Assembly: GCF_032854445.1 (NCBI RefSeq)
Contig: NC_088295.1
Span: forward strand, 52,249,249-52,313,248
Direction: 5' to 3'
Origin: Liolophura sinensis
Lineage: Eukaryota > Mollusca > Polyplacophora > Chitonida > Chitonidae
DNA length: 64,000 nucleotides
Below the pieces are notes generated by a model. That model was not told where the DNA came from. It did no database searches and worked only from the letters and a program-made list of their open reading frames with translations. Both the position numbers and the translations under genes were made by a program. This document shows positions 9,300 to 21,600 of the stretch, piece after piece (the stretch's first letter is position 1; the number at the start of each line of letters is the position of its first letter).

Positions 9300-11920
9300 C
9301 ACACAACTATCAGCAACTATCTGTCTAAAGCAGTATATAATGCTGTAGTTGGAATTGGAATTGGTCGTTCATGCATTACCATACAAGATAAGTACTCTGT
9401 AACGGGAACTCCTGGTCATGTGGTATGTAGGATAGGTTGTAATAATACAACATGGAAAACACTACTGCTACGTCAAACTGAGTTTTGCACTTTCTCAACA
9501 AATAAATGTACTCACCCTGCTTATTTGAGACTGCTTATACAGCAACTTTTGAGATCAAATAATATTTTCACTGATGTGTTGTTTCTACCACAAGAAACAT
9601 CTGATGACAAAAAACACATCAAATACGCACGAGAAAATAATGCGTAAGACTAGAGTTACATGCAACTTGACAACATTCTAGCAATTTTGGCCCATGTACA
9701 TTTTCTCATCTCTTGGATACACATGAAAACATTTCTCTACAGTGCTATGACAGAACATAGTACAGTGTATAGAGGGCAGTGATGCCTGATAATGCTTTTA
9801 ACCTGAAACAATTCAGTTCCAAAAAAATACAGTTAACCTGCTAATCCAGCTTAATATTTCTGTTACTACTTTTATGCAGCTGCCATTTAAAAACGAGTGA
9901 GTTTTACATACAGGATAAAGTTCACTCTGCCGCTTAAAAATCAGATGTGTAATAAACTTTAGCTGGCTAAGACGACTGATTTGCTCTTACAGATAATACT
10001 ACGCCCTTTTACTCTCGCGCGTTACTGTTATAATCTGCCAAGGAATGCCACAATGATTCATTTACACATTTAGAGGTCTTTCAGGTGTTTGATTGTGTTC
10101 ATTTCATTCTGATATTTCCTGTGTGAGACTTGTCGGACTTGTCAATCAGTGTATTCAACAGTTTGATTGGTCCTGCCCAGCAGGTCTTCATGTGAAGATC
10201 TTTTCTAGAGGAATGAGTACTTGGAATTTAAAGACAGTGACTGGCCACCCAGAGCCAATCTGTCATCTAAATGTATATGTATGCTATGTCTTACAAACCC
10301 CGACCACAAAAAACATAATCAGAACTCTTGAAAAATTGCCTTTTTTTCTCTCGCACCAAACACTACTCTCTGTCCCAATACGTATGTCATGAAGGTAATT
10401 ATAAACTGACTGTTTCTTGCTGTATCTTACTTAGTCGTGCACTACAGCTCCCCAGAAACTAGACATAACATGAACAACCAGCAAAACTGATTTACAAAAG
10501 GTCTTCAAAGATGTTCACTCATTTTAATACAAGTACATATCAAATTGCTTATCAATTTACTGAGTCACAGGTCCGAGGAAGATAACACTAGTTTCCAAAG
10601 AAACATGGGCAGAATGTATTCTCACAATATAAATAATTAGAAGACAGTACTTCCCTATGGAATCTACCAACATTTCAAGATGAGAAATTTTTTCAACACT
10701 GAAATATGGGTACACAGTAGTGGACAGTGAATATCTCCTAAAGTTCAGTCAAGTGAAGTACTAAAGTTTATAAAAAACTTCAAATCACAATTTTTTGCCA
10801 GTATTGACTTACTGTACATAAATACTGACAACCTGATTCTCTCTATTAATGACTTAAAAATGGCACCATGTACCAACAAGGAATCATCTTCCATTTACAC
10901 ACTAAGACGTCATTACATTGCATTACTTGTCTGGTGTTAAACACCATTCTCAAGAAGGTTCTTGTGTGTTATTTGTGGGTAAATGACAGAAGGCCAACTG
11001 GTAGGCGACCTGTACAAGTTACTGAAAGTGAAATCATTATATACTATCGTTATTATCGCTATGAACAATTAAATAACACATTCACAAATGCACCTGTAAT
11101 GGTGTATGATCAATGCCATGAATTTCGTGTACGAATTATATCGCAGTGTTTAACTGATTATGTCCTTGCTGGAGTTGTATGACAGACAGGTCTCTAAGGA
11201 TGACAAGAGTGTCATTTTAGGACTTGCCTCTTGAATTAAGAAATACAGCCCTGTTGTCAATGACAGTAATATTAGCATGTAACATAAAGTTTGTGATGAA
11301 ATATTAATGATGTATATGGAATTACTAGTAGCCTACAGTGGGGCTTTGGTATCTGCACAAATCACAGATGAAGAAGAATTAATTTGGATAAGGAAGTAAT
11401 TTATGCAACAATGATGCGTCCCCCTTCTGATTTTGTGAATGGCATAACATTTCTTTTTTTTTTTCTCACCATAAGCACACTTTTGCACAATTATGGGCTT
11501 TTATACAAGGTATTCCAGGGATCAAGATCCATTTAATCTAGAAACTGACTCAACAGACTGAAAAAACATTGCACAAATGCCTCATGAATTTAGCAATGTG
11601 TTGGAATAAAAGCTGTCTGCTGTGGAAAACTATGTTCATGGTAGGGACTAGACAAAGAATCAACCTGTCAATATCTAAGTAACCTGGTTTTATCTTGGTC
11701 AAAACAGGAGATACATTTTAACACATCATATATGTGTTAAGGTAGAGTCCAATGCCAGGCCTGATAATGAGAATATCCTCAAGCCAAAGTTGACGGAGAC
11801 AAAAGAAAACATGGACGAACAATGAAAAATGATCTTTTCTGGAGACCTATCTCAAAATCTACTAACATGGATAATAGTGAATTGCTAGCATCAATTTGTC
11901 TTGACAGTGGGATTCGTCAG
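9300..11920. other. No recognisable gene
   Basis: Between the 9.2 kb inverted repeat and the 11.9 kb hairpin element I see only AT-rich non-coding sequence. Short open frames (for example 10093-10392 and 10868-11182, both +) have no recognisable domain or splice context. Part of this stretch could be distal RABL2 3' UTR on the minus strand. Confidence 0.5.
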
Positions 11921-11924
11921 CCTT

Positions 11925-12105
11925 CTACAAAGGCAAGCAAATCTTGTAACTGATAAAACAGCAGTGCCCTCTATCTATTTGAAAAACAATGTCAGCTTTA
12001 TTATTCATGATTACTGGTGTTGGTATTGAGGTCAGTGGTATTGTTATTTAAGTAGGTAGAGGGCACGGCTGTTTTATCAGTTACAAGATTTGCTTCCCTT
12101 TGTAC
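11925..12105. mobile_element. MITE-like long hairpin
   Basis: Two 54-bp arms (11925-11978 and 12052-12105) are inverted copies with about five mismatches around a 73-bp spacer. The arms include AGCAAATCTTGTAACTGATA. There is no coding capacity. The spacer contains a minus-strand AATAAA (11998-12003), about 0.5 kb after the RABL2 stop. Target duplication is not obvious. Confidence 0.65.
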
Positions 12106-12353
12106 AGTGCTGGCGGAGCCCAATAAGAGAAATCTGTTTATGACACAAACGTGTAATTCTTCAGACATTCACTCTGTGTGCATGTATGCCTTATCCAAAC
12201 AAGAATATCTTTTGCATCACAGTTTGAAATGCTAATTATATGTGTTGGGTCAATTAAACTGTGAATAAAAACGAAAAAGTCACTACATCCATATCACAAA
12301 ACTGATTTAAATGTCGATAAGACGAGATCAACCTGATTTCTATCCTGATAAGC

Positions 12354-12416
12354 GGTTACACCCCTCACAGGAGCTGTTACACCCCTCACAGGACCGGTTA
12401 CACCCCTGACAGGTGC
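12354..12416. repeat. About 22-bp tandem repeat, 3 copies, in RABL2 3' UTR
   Basis: Three units share GTTACACCCCTCACAGGA (the last reads CCCTGACAGG). They lie about 100 nt past the RABL2 stop codon on the minus strand. Confidence 0.85.
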
Positions 12417-12513
12417 TAGTTGTTGTCTTGCCTGTCAGCTATACAATAACGTCTCGACTGTAGTGCACCAGAGCTGGCGATGATGTTGTGAACTACTAGA
12501 AGTACTGTAAATC

Positions 12514-12606
12514 TCAGCTGGCCAGGCCTGCTGTGCCTTTAGTACTCTGTCCTTCTTGTTCCCCATCAGACAATCCATCTGCGTTACCCGTGTCAAGGTC
12601 AAAGTT
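12514..12606 (-). CDS. RABL2: RABL2 exon 8 (C-terminal tail, stop)
   Basis: An acceptor CAG precedes AACTTT at 12606. It encodes 30 acidic and polar residues starting NFDLDTGNADG, then TGA at 12516-12514. The human tail likewise begins NFSLEQ. Confidence 0.9.
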   Translation of the reverse strand, partial: NFDLDTGNADGLSDGEQEGQSTKGTAGLAS

Positions 12607-15600
12607 CTGTTCAACATAAAAGAACACAGAAATCATATTAATTCACCTGACAACACATGCCATTCATCTCTCCACAAATGTGGTATGTACTAAATTAAAT
12701 ACACAGTTTTGAACAGCTTTTTAAAAAAATATATATACAGCTGCTAAACCAGCGGTGCCAGGATTCAAGCCAGTATTTCAGCCTATGTGGTGTCACTTTC
12801 GGTTAATTGAATTGCGTCTTTATGCACTGGGATATAAACACTGTAATTAGAAAGCGTACATTCTTCCCAACCATCAATACATTGTATGTACACTACACCA
12901 TGTACATAATGGAAATGTGACAAATGCAGTAAACTACCCTTTGGACAATTTTTGAAGAACTGCAAGCCCTGTGTTTTTTAACACAATTCAACAACTTTCA
13001 ACATTACATACATACATAGCCCCTCTTTACACAATGATTTTCAGCTTTCAGGCTGTAACAGTTTTTTGTCACATGACTGGCAAATATGGCGGAATTGCGC
13101 TTTGATCGCAATTTGCAACAGAAGTATAAAATTCGCTTGAAAAACGTAAGGCCATATTTGTGATCACAATGTCAAACTACTAGTATCTCATGTAACATGT
13201 TCAGAATCTTCAAATTCAAATTTTTAGATTTCATGCAACATTAGTTCTGCTGTGTGAGATAAAATCTAATTTGCACATATGTGAACTTCATGTCACTAAA
13301 TTTCATGTCACTGGACATGGATTTCTGGAGAAAATGACACTCAAATATTTTCATGTCAACTCAAAATGGCCATCAGGTCATTTGACTGAAGACACCCAAA
13401 TTCTTACTGGCCAAAATTCACCCCAAGGTCTACTATCTACTGTAAGTTTCACACATTTCTGCCTTGCTGTTTTAGTTTTCTAATTTTGAAAAATGCACAC
13501 AAATGTGATTTTTTTGGACATATCCCACTTTCAGTTTACAGATGTCACTTCCCTTTATGTAAAATTTGTCCCCTTGCCTTGAGATGATGTTAGGCCTTAA
13601 GACTGTGTCTATAGCTTCTTTTCTTAAGGAGAAATACATGTACCAAACTCAACTTTTGTAGATATCATTCTGGTTTAGCAAAAATTGCATATTCCAAATC
13701 AGCATCCAATACTGCATCAGAAAACATGCCTCGAGAAAAGAACATGCCACGGCCTTGTTCAACTACAGTTTTAGTTCCAGCTCTACCGCCTCAGCTGTTC
13801 TGGAGAAGATTTTATTCTTTTCAGACAAAATCCAACATGGCCATCAAGTCACAAGATCAAAAGTTTCCAAAAGTTAACTCGAAGGTGCACAACTTCAAGA
13901 CCTTACCTCAAACATACCGAAGCTTCCTAAATGTCAAATTTCTCAAAAAAAATAAACAATTCTGGTGACAATAACAATAAAAATTAGCAACTTATATCAC
14001 TTGTTATTGGCCCCATATTTGAGTGTTACACCCGGGGATAATACCTCCAAATGTATGAGCTAGGCTTTAAATTCACCTTAAATCTGAAAGAAATTAAATT
14101 CCAAAACTACTGCAACTTTCTATAGATATAATTTTGCTTTAATGCCAACATGTAACAAATAAAATCCCTTTTAAGTCAAACCTCTGATTACCACTGTCCA
14201 GTCTGAAAATAACATTTTCATTTTCTTTAAATGATGACTACACTCTGTGTAAAATGGCTGGTGTTCTGGAGTTGCATGTCTAGTGTTCTGATTGGCTGTC
14301 CTTAGTTCTATCAGACACAATGATTGGCACATCACTGAGTTTTACTGGTCATTCTGCATAACAGGCCATTACTACTTATACAGACTTACTCACATAAACA
14401 CAGCTAATACTGATTAGCTAAATTTTTACACGATAGTTCAAGTAAGGATCGAAGGGCATAAATGCAGCCAACGTGAATCACAAATTCTGTTTGGGAATAA
14501 AGCATATAAATTTTTACAAAACATGTGCTATCAGCACCTACCTGTGCCCATGTTATTGAGTTTACATATCTTTCAGTCACTTAACTAAACCTACTTGTCA
14601 GTGACTGCCTTGTTAAAGTCATGATCATATAACCCAATGTAGCAGTTCTCCCCTTACCTCCAGCTCTCTCATAATCTCATCCATGAAATCTGTTGGGTTT
14701 TCTTTGTATATCACCGCAGCCTTGATGGCATCCCGAAATAGCTGTCAATCACAAACAGCATCCATCAGCAAATGTCAAGAATGACACGTTACTAAATAGT
14801 AAATATATTACTGTATTTCACATACAAGTTGGTCCAAAAAAAAAAAAACAGGTCATAAAACTAAATTACTTTTGGTACTAAGGAAAGACCAACAGAGTTC
14901 TCAGAACTGTGAAATAACAATCCAGTGAAGTACAGTGAGCATTCACTTACTCATTCTGATCAGTCATGCAGGTTTATTCATTTATTTATTTGATTGGTGT
15001 TTTACGCTGTACTCAAGAATATTTCGCTTTTACGACGGCAGCCAGCGTTATGGTGGGTGAAAACCAGGCACAGCCCGGGGGAAACCCACGACCATCTGCA
15101 CGTTGCTGTAGGACCCAGTCATGCACGTGCGAAAGTCTTAATCACACAGATGTTAAAATAACACACTTGTTTTCTGTTGTGTATATCAATGTATTGAACA
15201 ATTGTTGTTATAATGAACATGGGGGTGGGGGGGGGGGGGAATAAATGGATTGGCGACCCATGAATCAGAGCAGTTGGTGCTCACTGGATGAAAATGGGGC
15301 TGAACCAGGTAAAACAATTTAAGAATAAGAAGTGAGTCTGACACACACAATTTCATTGATTTTAACAGCTTTATATAAGCAAAACTTGGGAGTTTTAACT
15401 TGTTACTTTCAGTCAGTTTCTATAGACACCAGAAATCTGGGATTCCAAAACTGTCAGGCCCTGTGTGAAACAGTATGATTACAACAGCTAAGTTCAGCTC
15501 AATATGAACCTGCAATCGAACACAAAATCCATACCAGAAAGCCTTTGACCTAAATACAAATCACATCGGTGTGACTTGCTATTTCCATTCCTCTGCTATA

Positions 15601-18600
15601 GAAATCCAAAATTTGATTACAGCAATACAAACTTGAAATACCAAATCTGAAAGCTTTATCTGAAGGGCTTAGACTTTTGAAGGGATGAACACTGTACAAC
15701 AACATAATCTCTTTGGCACAATATGTAAGAATCAGAGGCAATTGGCCTTCAATGTAATGAAATATCAAATTCTATCATGGTATTTATTTTTGTCATGTTC
15801 AAAGCCAGTTATGGGATGTCAAAACACACTATTTGACCCTAGTGGAGGAGTTGGAAAGGTCAGACTGATATAATGCACTTCACACAACACTTAGCAGGTG
15901 ATGGGTTGATAAACCCCGGTGACTGTGTTACTGTGTGGTATTGCACTAATCCCATACCATTAACAGCGGTCAGTTTTGACCATGCCACAGACTGCACAGT
16001 ATTATGCATTTAGATGTGTTTTCCATTCCAAACTATTTTATTACTCACCCTATATCATTTCACTCACCTTGACTACATTTGTTCCATCTGATGCAGACAC
16101 AAAGTAAAATGGCATATTGTATTTTTTAGCGAAATGGAAACTTTTCTTAGTAACACTGTAATCAACTGAAAATAGAAAAACAGATGAAGGAATGATTGGG
16201 GTTTACACCCTCATTGTTGTAAAACTGAACATGCACAATTATTTACTGGTAAAAACAAACTGAATTCACTCACAATATCTGCCAATTTCACCACCAGAAA
16301 CAAATTAAGACAGTCCAAACTGCCTTTGGCATGTAACTGGCAGACCTTCCCGCCCAGAAAATGTCCAGATTTTCACTCGCCAACGAGTGTCTTTAACAGC
16401 CACAACCTTCTCCCAGAAAATAGTTTAAGTCATGGTCAAAACAATAGAGATATCACTTTCTCCTGTAACAATTTGATTGCCAAAACCAAAGTAATTCAAC
16501 ATCCCATAAAAATCAAATAAATTGTGCCAAAACTTTTAAACATGTTTACATTACTTTACATTTGCAGATTAATTAACCTCCACACTAAAGGTTAACCTAC
16601 CCATGTATTTCGGTTGACAACACACACAAACAGTACTCATGCTCACCTTCTATTTCTTTGGCAGCAGACACAGTACTCGTGTTTTAACAGTAACTTATTA
16701 TCTACATGCATTTCTTTGGCAGCAGACATAATACCATGCTTATTTTCACCACTCGAACAAAGTACTTATAGTCACCATCTATTTTGTTGATAGCACACAC
16801 ACACAGTACTCATGATTATAGTCACCGTCTATTTTGTTGACAGCACACAGTACTCATGCTTATACTCACCATCTCTTTTGTTGACAGCACACAGTACTCA
16901 TGCTTATTGTCACTATTTTGTTGACAGCACACAGTACTCAGGCTTATAGTCACCATCTATTTTGTTGACAGCACACAGTAATCATCCTTACAGTCACCAT
17001 CTCTCTTCTTGACAGCACACAGTACTCATGCTTATAGTCACCATCTATACTCATCATCTATTTTGTTGACAGCACACACACACACAGTACTCGTGCTTAT
17101 ACTCATCATTTATTTTGTTGACAGCACACACACACACAGTACTCATGCTTACAGTCACCATCTATTTTGTTGACAGCACGCACACACACAGTACTCATGC
17201 TTACAGTCACCATCTATTTTGTTGACGGCACACACACACAGAGTACTCATGCTTATACTCACCATGTATTTTGTTGACAGCACACAAGCAGACACCATAC
17301 TCTTATGCTTTGAATACTCACCATCTATTTTGTTGGCAGCACACAGACATGGTATTTCAGGACGGTATTCTCTTAACTCCTTCAACCAATTTGGTAGATT
17401 TTTATATGTAACTTTTCGACTACTATCAAAAACCTGTAAACCAGAAACAAATAGAAATTTATCCACTGTTTAATTCACCATAAACACCTTACATGAGGTG
17501 AACACATATGCTAGCTAATTCATGAGAATGGACATACCGTGTGCATGTACATACAAAGAACATTGTCTTCGTTTTATATCTTCCAAGGTGTCTTCACATG
17601 CAGTTAGCAGCATCTACCTCAGCATAGGGCTGTGTCTGTACATTGCAATATTTCTAACTGACAATTTTAAGCAAGGTCCCATACATGAAGCATATCAAAG
17701 ACTGAAAAAGCTTTGTAGGTAAATAAGAGAGTGTAAATAGCCTGGGGTTGCACAGAAGTCAAAGCTGATGTGTCACATAAGTGACAAATATACAAAATAG
17801 CGAGCTTCTACAGTTTTTCAAACATACTGCCCGAAGTGTGCTCTATCTGCATATTAAATTACTGCCCGAAGTGTGCTCTATCTGCATATTAAATTACTGC
17901 CCGAAGTGTGCTCTATCTGATATTAAATTTCTGCCCGAAGTGTGCTCTATCTGCATATTAAATTTCTGCCCGAAGTGTGCTCTATCTGCATATTAAATTT
18001 CTGCCCGAAGTGTGCTCTATCTGCATATTAAATTTCTGCCCGAAGTGTGCTCTATCTGCATATTAAATTTCAGCTCAAGCAAATCAGCCATTCTGGAGAA
18101 GAAATTCAAGCGATTCAACTCTGTGGCATTTACAGTTTTTATTCAGTTACACTAAAAAATGAGGCATAATAAAAACAGTCACACGTTTTTTAACATCTGT
18201 TTCAGAACAAATCTGTTTAACACTTTCTCCATGACACACCATTCTAATCAATCAATTCTTTGCTCTCTGAAAAGACCCCAGGCTTTTCTGATAGGAGTGA
18301 ATAAAAGATGTAAGCCATACATGACAATGACCTCTCTGCACATTGAGATCACCTTGGCAAACGTGTACAAATTTTCACTGGTCAAAGTGGATGCATGTTT
18401 TTATTAGTATTCACATAACTTGCATACACCCAGAGTGTCCTCAACGAAATCTCAAATATTCCAACGAAAAAAAAAACCCAACTTCTTCCATACCAGGCAT
18501 AATGACCGCCCAAAAGTGAACCATAGTCTCCATGCTTACAACCAATCTGTACTATTTGGTATCAATTTGGTGAAATTTTACCCATATTTACCTTCCCATT

Positions 18601-21600
18601 TTGTTTAGTCAGAGTAAGTTTCACAACAGCAACAACACGGGAATTTTGCCACATGTCAAAATGCTTAATTCAGCACTTGCACGATTGGTTTATATTTTAC
18701 GTAGCCTCTCCTTGTGTCATTTGAAAGTGTTTTGTCATGATCTATACATTGATAGTTTCGCTTTAGTGACAATCATTTTCATTATAGCTAATCCAGTCAT
18801 TTTTTCCATTCATATCTAAGTATCCATAACAACTGCATTTTGGCTGATTGCAAACTGTTTATATGCTGCACCAGGGCCTTTACCATGGTGAGTAACGCTG
18901 GAGCGAGACTCAATCACATGGTCCAGAATACCTCAGCATCCTCTTTTAATGGTCTTGTAAGGTTTAAAAGCCGCTATTTTGACCATCTGAGGCATTTAAC
19001 AACAAAACTTCTACTCTGGCATAGCTCAAGCCAGTCAGACTGTTATTTTCTTCTTCTTGTCTCGTTTTGTTTGGTCCATGTGGTCATAATGTGTGATGTC
19101 TCAGCAGCCATCAACAGTTCCCCGCCCTGGTGTTAGGGCTTTTTCAGCAAGCCTTGGGGGCACCATTCAGCAAGCCTTGGGGGTCAATGCAGCTTAATCT
19201 GTTGGACTGAAAAACTTCTCCTGGTACCAGTGGCGAAGCACACCTTTCTTGAGGTGCTATGGATGCGGACATGGTGGACCAAATACTCTTTCTCCAATGC
19301 CAGCCTGAAAGTTTATCCAGACACGTTGCCGCTTCTAAGAAACAAGGCAAACTCCAAACTTCATTGTAAGATTCTGCCCTGCCAGAGGAGTTGCACGCCT
19401 GTCTGCGCCTGCATCTGCTCCATCCTCTGTTCCTATCTTGCCTTCGGGTTTAGCATGTTTCTATGCCAAATGATGAAAATTATGCCCAAAAATTTTTGTT
19501 TCAAAATTTTCATGTTTAACGTATTTTTATACCTGTTAGTTACCCCTCTACATTATGTGTATTTTCCATAATTGGTCTGACTTTCTCAGAAATTACGTTA
19601 TCGTTGATCCTGCTCAGAACTCGGTGAATTGTGGTCGCTACAGTGACAAGCCCAAGCATATTTGACTAATCATTCGGCATCATTTTGTTTTAGCACTGAG
19701 ATTTCCTCAAGCAAACTACTCACTCATTCATAAATATCTCCCTACATTCACAGATGGTTTCTTGCACCAGTGTTAATTGTTCCAAACGGGCTGGGATGAT
19801 TTACAGCATCATCTTGTTTCGATTTCCATGTGATGTGACAATTGGACAAGAATGGACTTCGGAAAACAAAGCGATCCAAGTTTTCCCCAAATTACCAGAT
19901 CCAAATGTGCTCAGCTGTCACTGTCAAATTCCTCCATTAAATGGTCATAGATTTTTAGTTCCAACTGATACCATGGTATGTTGAATGACATGTCTTCCTT
20001 GGTGTGTAAATTTAGGTTGGTCTCTGTCAACTGCTTGTTAGCCCGCTATACACGTATACACAGTGTGGGCAAGTTGACATGTACTCAGACACTGCGATGG
20101 TTCTTCGGGCCAGCTTAGCGTCCCCTCCGCGCTCCTACATCTACACCCATTCAGCCCGTCCCCCAAAGATTTCTTTTTAAACAGGGACCCTCGCTGATGA
20201 CACCCCTGCAAACTACTTAATTTCTGGACTGACTGCTGGAGCCTTTAGAAAACTATGCTTTGAAGCCATTTTTACTTCCAAAATTTTTGGTACTGTTATA
20301 TGTTATTGGACATTCTAATCTGCACATTAAGAAATAAAACCAAACCATATCTTTTAACATTACAAAATCAATCTGAAAACTTCATATGATCTTGATCTTG
20401 GTGTGGTGGGGGGGCGGGGGGGGGGGAGCATTGTTCATTTAGTTTCACACATGAACCTGGCAACAGAAACCAGAAAGAGGTAACTTTCTTCTAAACAAAC
20501 AAACGCATGGACAGCGTATGCCATCAAATGTGTTGTTGATTTGGCATATACAAGTAGCTATACTTACTAATATACAAGCATGAGCTTGATGGTAGTATGA
20601 TGGATGCATATTACTGAACCTTTCCTGACCAGCTGTGTCCCAGAAATCTGAAATGATCATCATGGTGACCAATTAAAGCTGGATGAGATCAGGATTACAC
20701 ATCCAGGAACACCAACATGAAATTACCAAAATTGTTATAAACAGGGCAGAGAAAACCTTCTTAGCTTTAAAGCTTGATACTTTCAGATTCAAAGCTTGTG
20801 TGACTGAGCTTGCTTTGAACATTATAAAGCTTGCATTATTCTGTTCACCTTCACTGGCTTACCCATGGACGGGTACATATGCACCTTCCTGAGGCCCTTG
20901 ACTTAATGAATAAACCAGTCACAGTGTAAAATACAAGTTGTGTTTTCAGTTTTTGTTCACAGAGAGGATTTGAGATTTACAGAATCATAATACTGCCCCA
21001 TTTACCTTAACATTGCTTTTCTAGTAGTATTTGGATTCAGACATTAACGACATAAGTATGTATGAGGTATGAACTAGTAAATTCCAATACCTCACAAAAT
21101 ATTTGTTTAAAGGAGAAGACAGCACCTGGCTAAAACATATTTCATGAAAAAAACAGGATGCTCAAGCTTTCTAAAAAGTATCATACATCACTTTTCCGAC
21201 GAGATTTCACCGAATAAAAGACAAAACAAAATGACAAAACTGAACTAACAGCTGGTGTGAATCGAGACATATTCAAAAGATATTGAGAAATCGATAATTA
21301 CCATTTAGTTATGTGAACACTATCGCGTATATCGAGCTATTCACACAGTGTTGTGGTACAGATTTATGCCATTTACTGACCACCACAAATGTAAATCCAG
21401 TTGATTTAAACAACAGTTTATAAAATGATATCGGACAGTGTATCCCAAAGCGCATGCATTTCCCCATTAGGCCTCACTTGTATAGTTACACTGTTCAAAC
21501 TATACAAATAAATGTGTTGTGTACATTGTTCATTTTAGTGTTTAACAAGCAGTTTGTAAATTGTAAATATTAAAGTTAGCGAAATATAAACCTTCAGGAT

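Noticed and set aside
10868-11182. 104-codon plus-strand frame
   Set aside because: No family resemblance and it lies in the presumed RABL2 3' flank; treated as chance.
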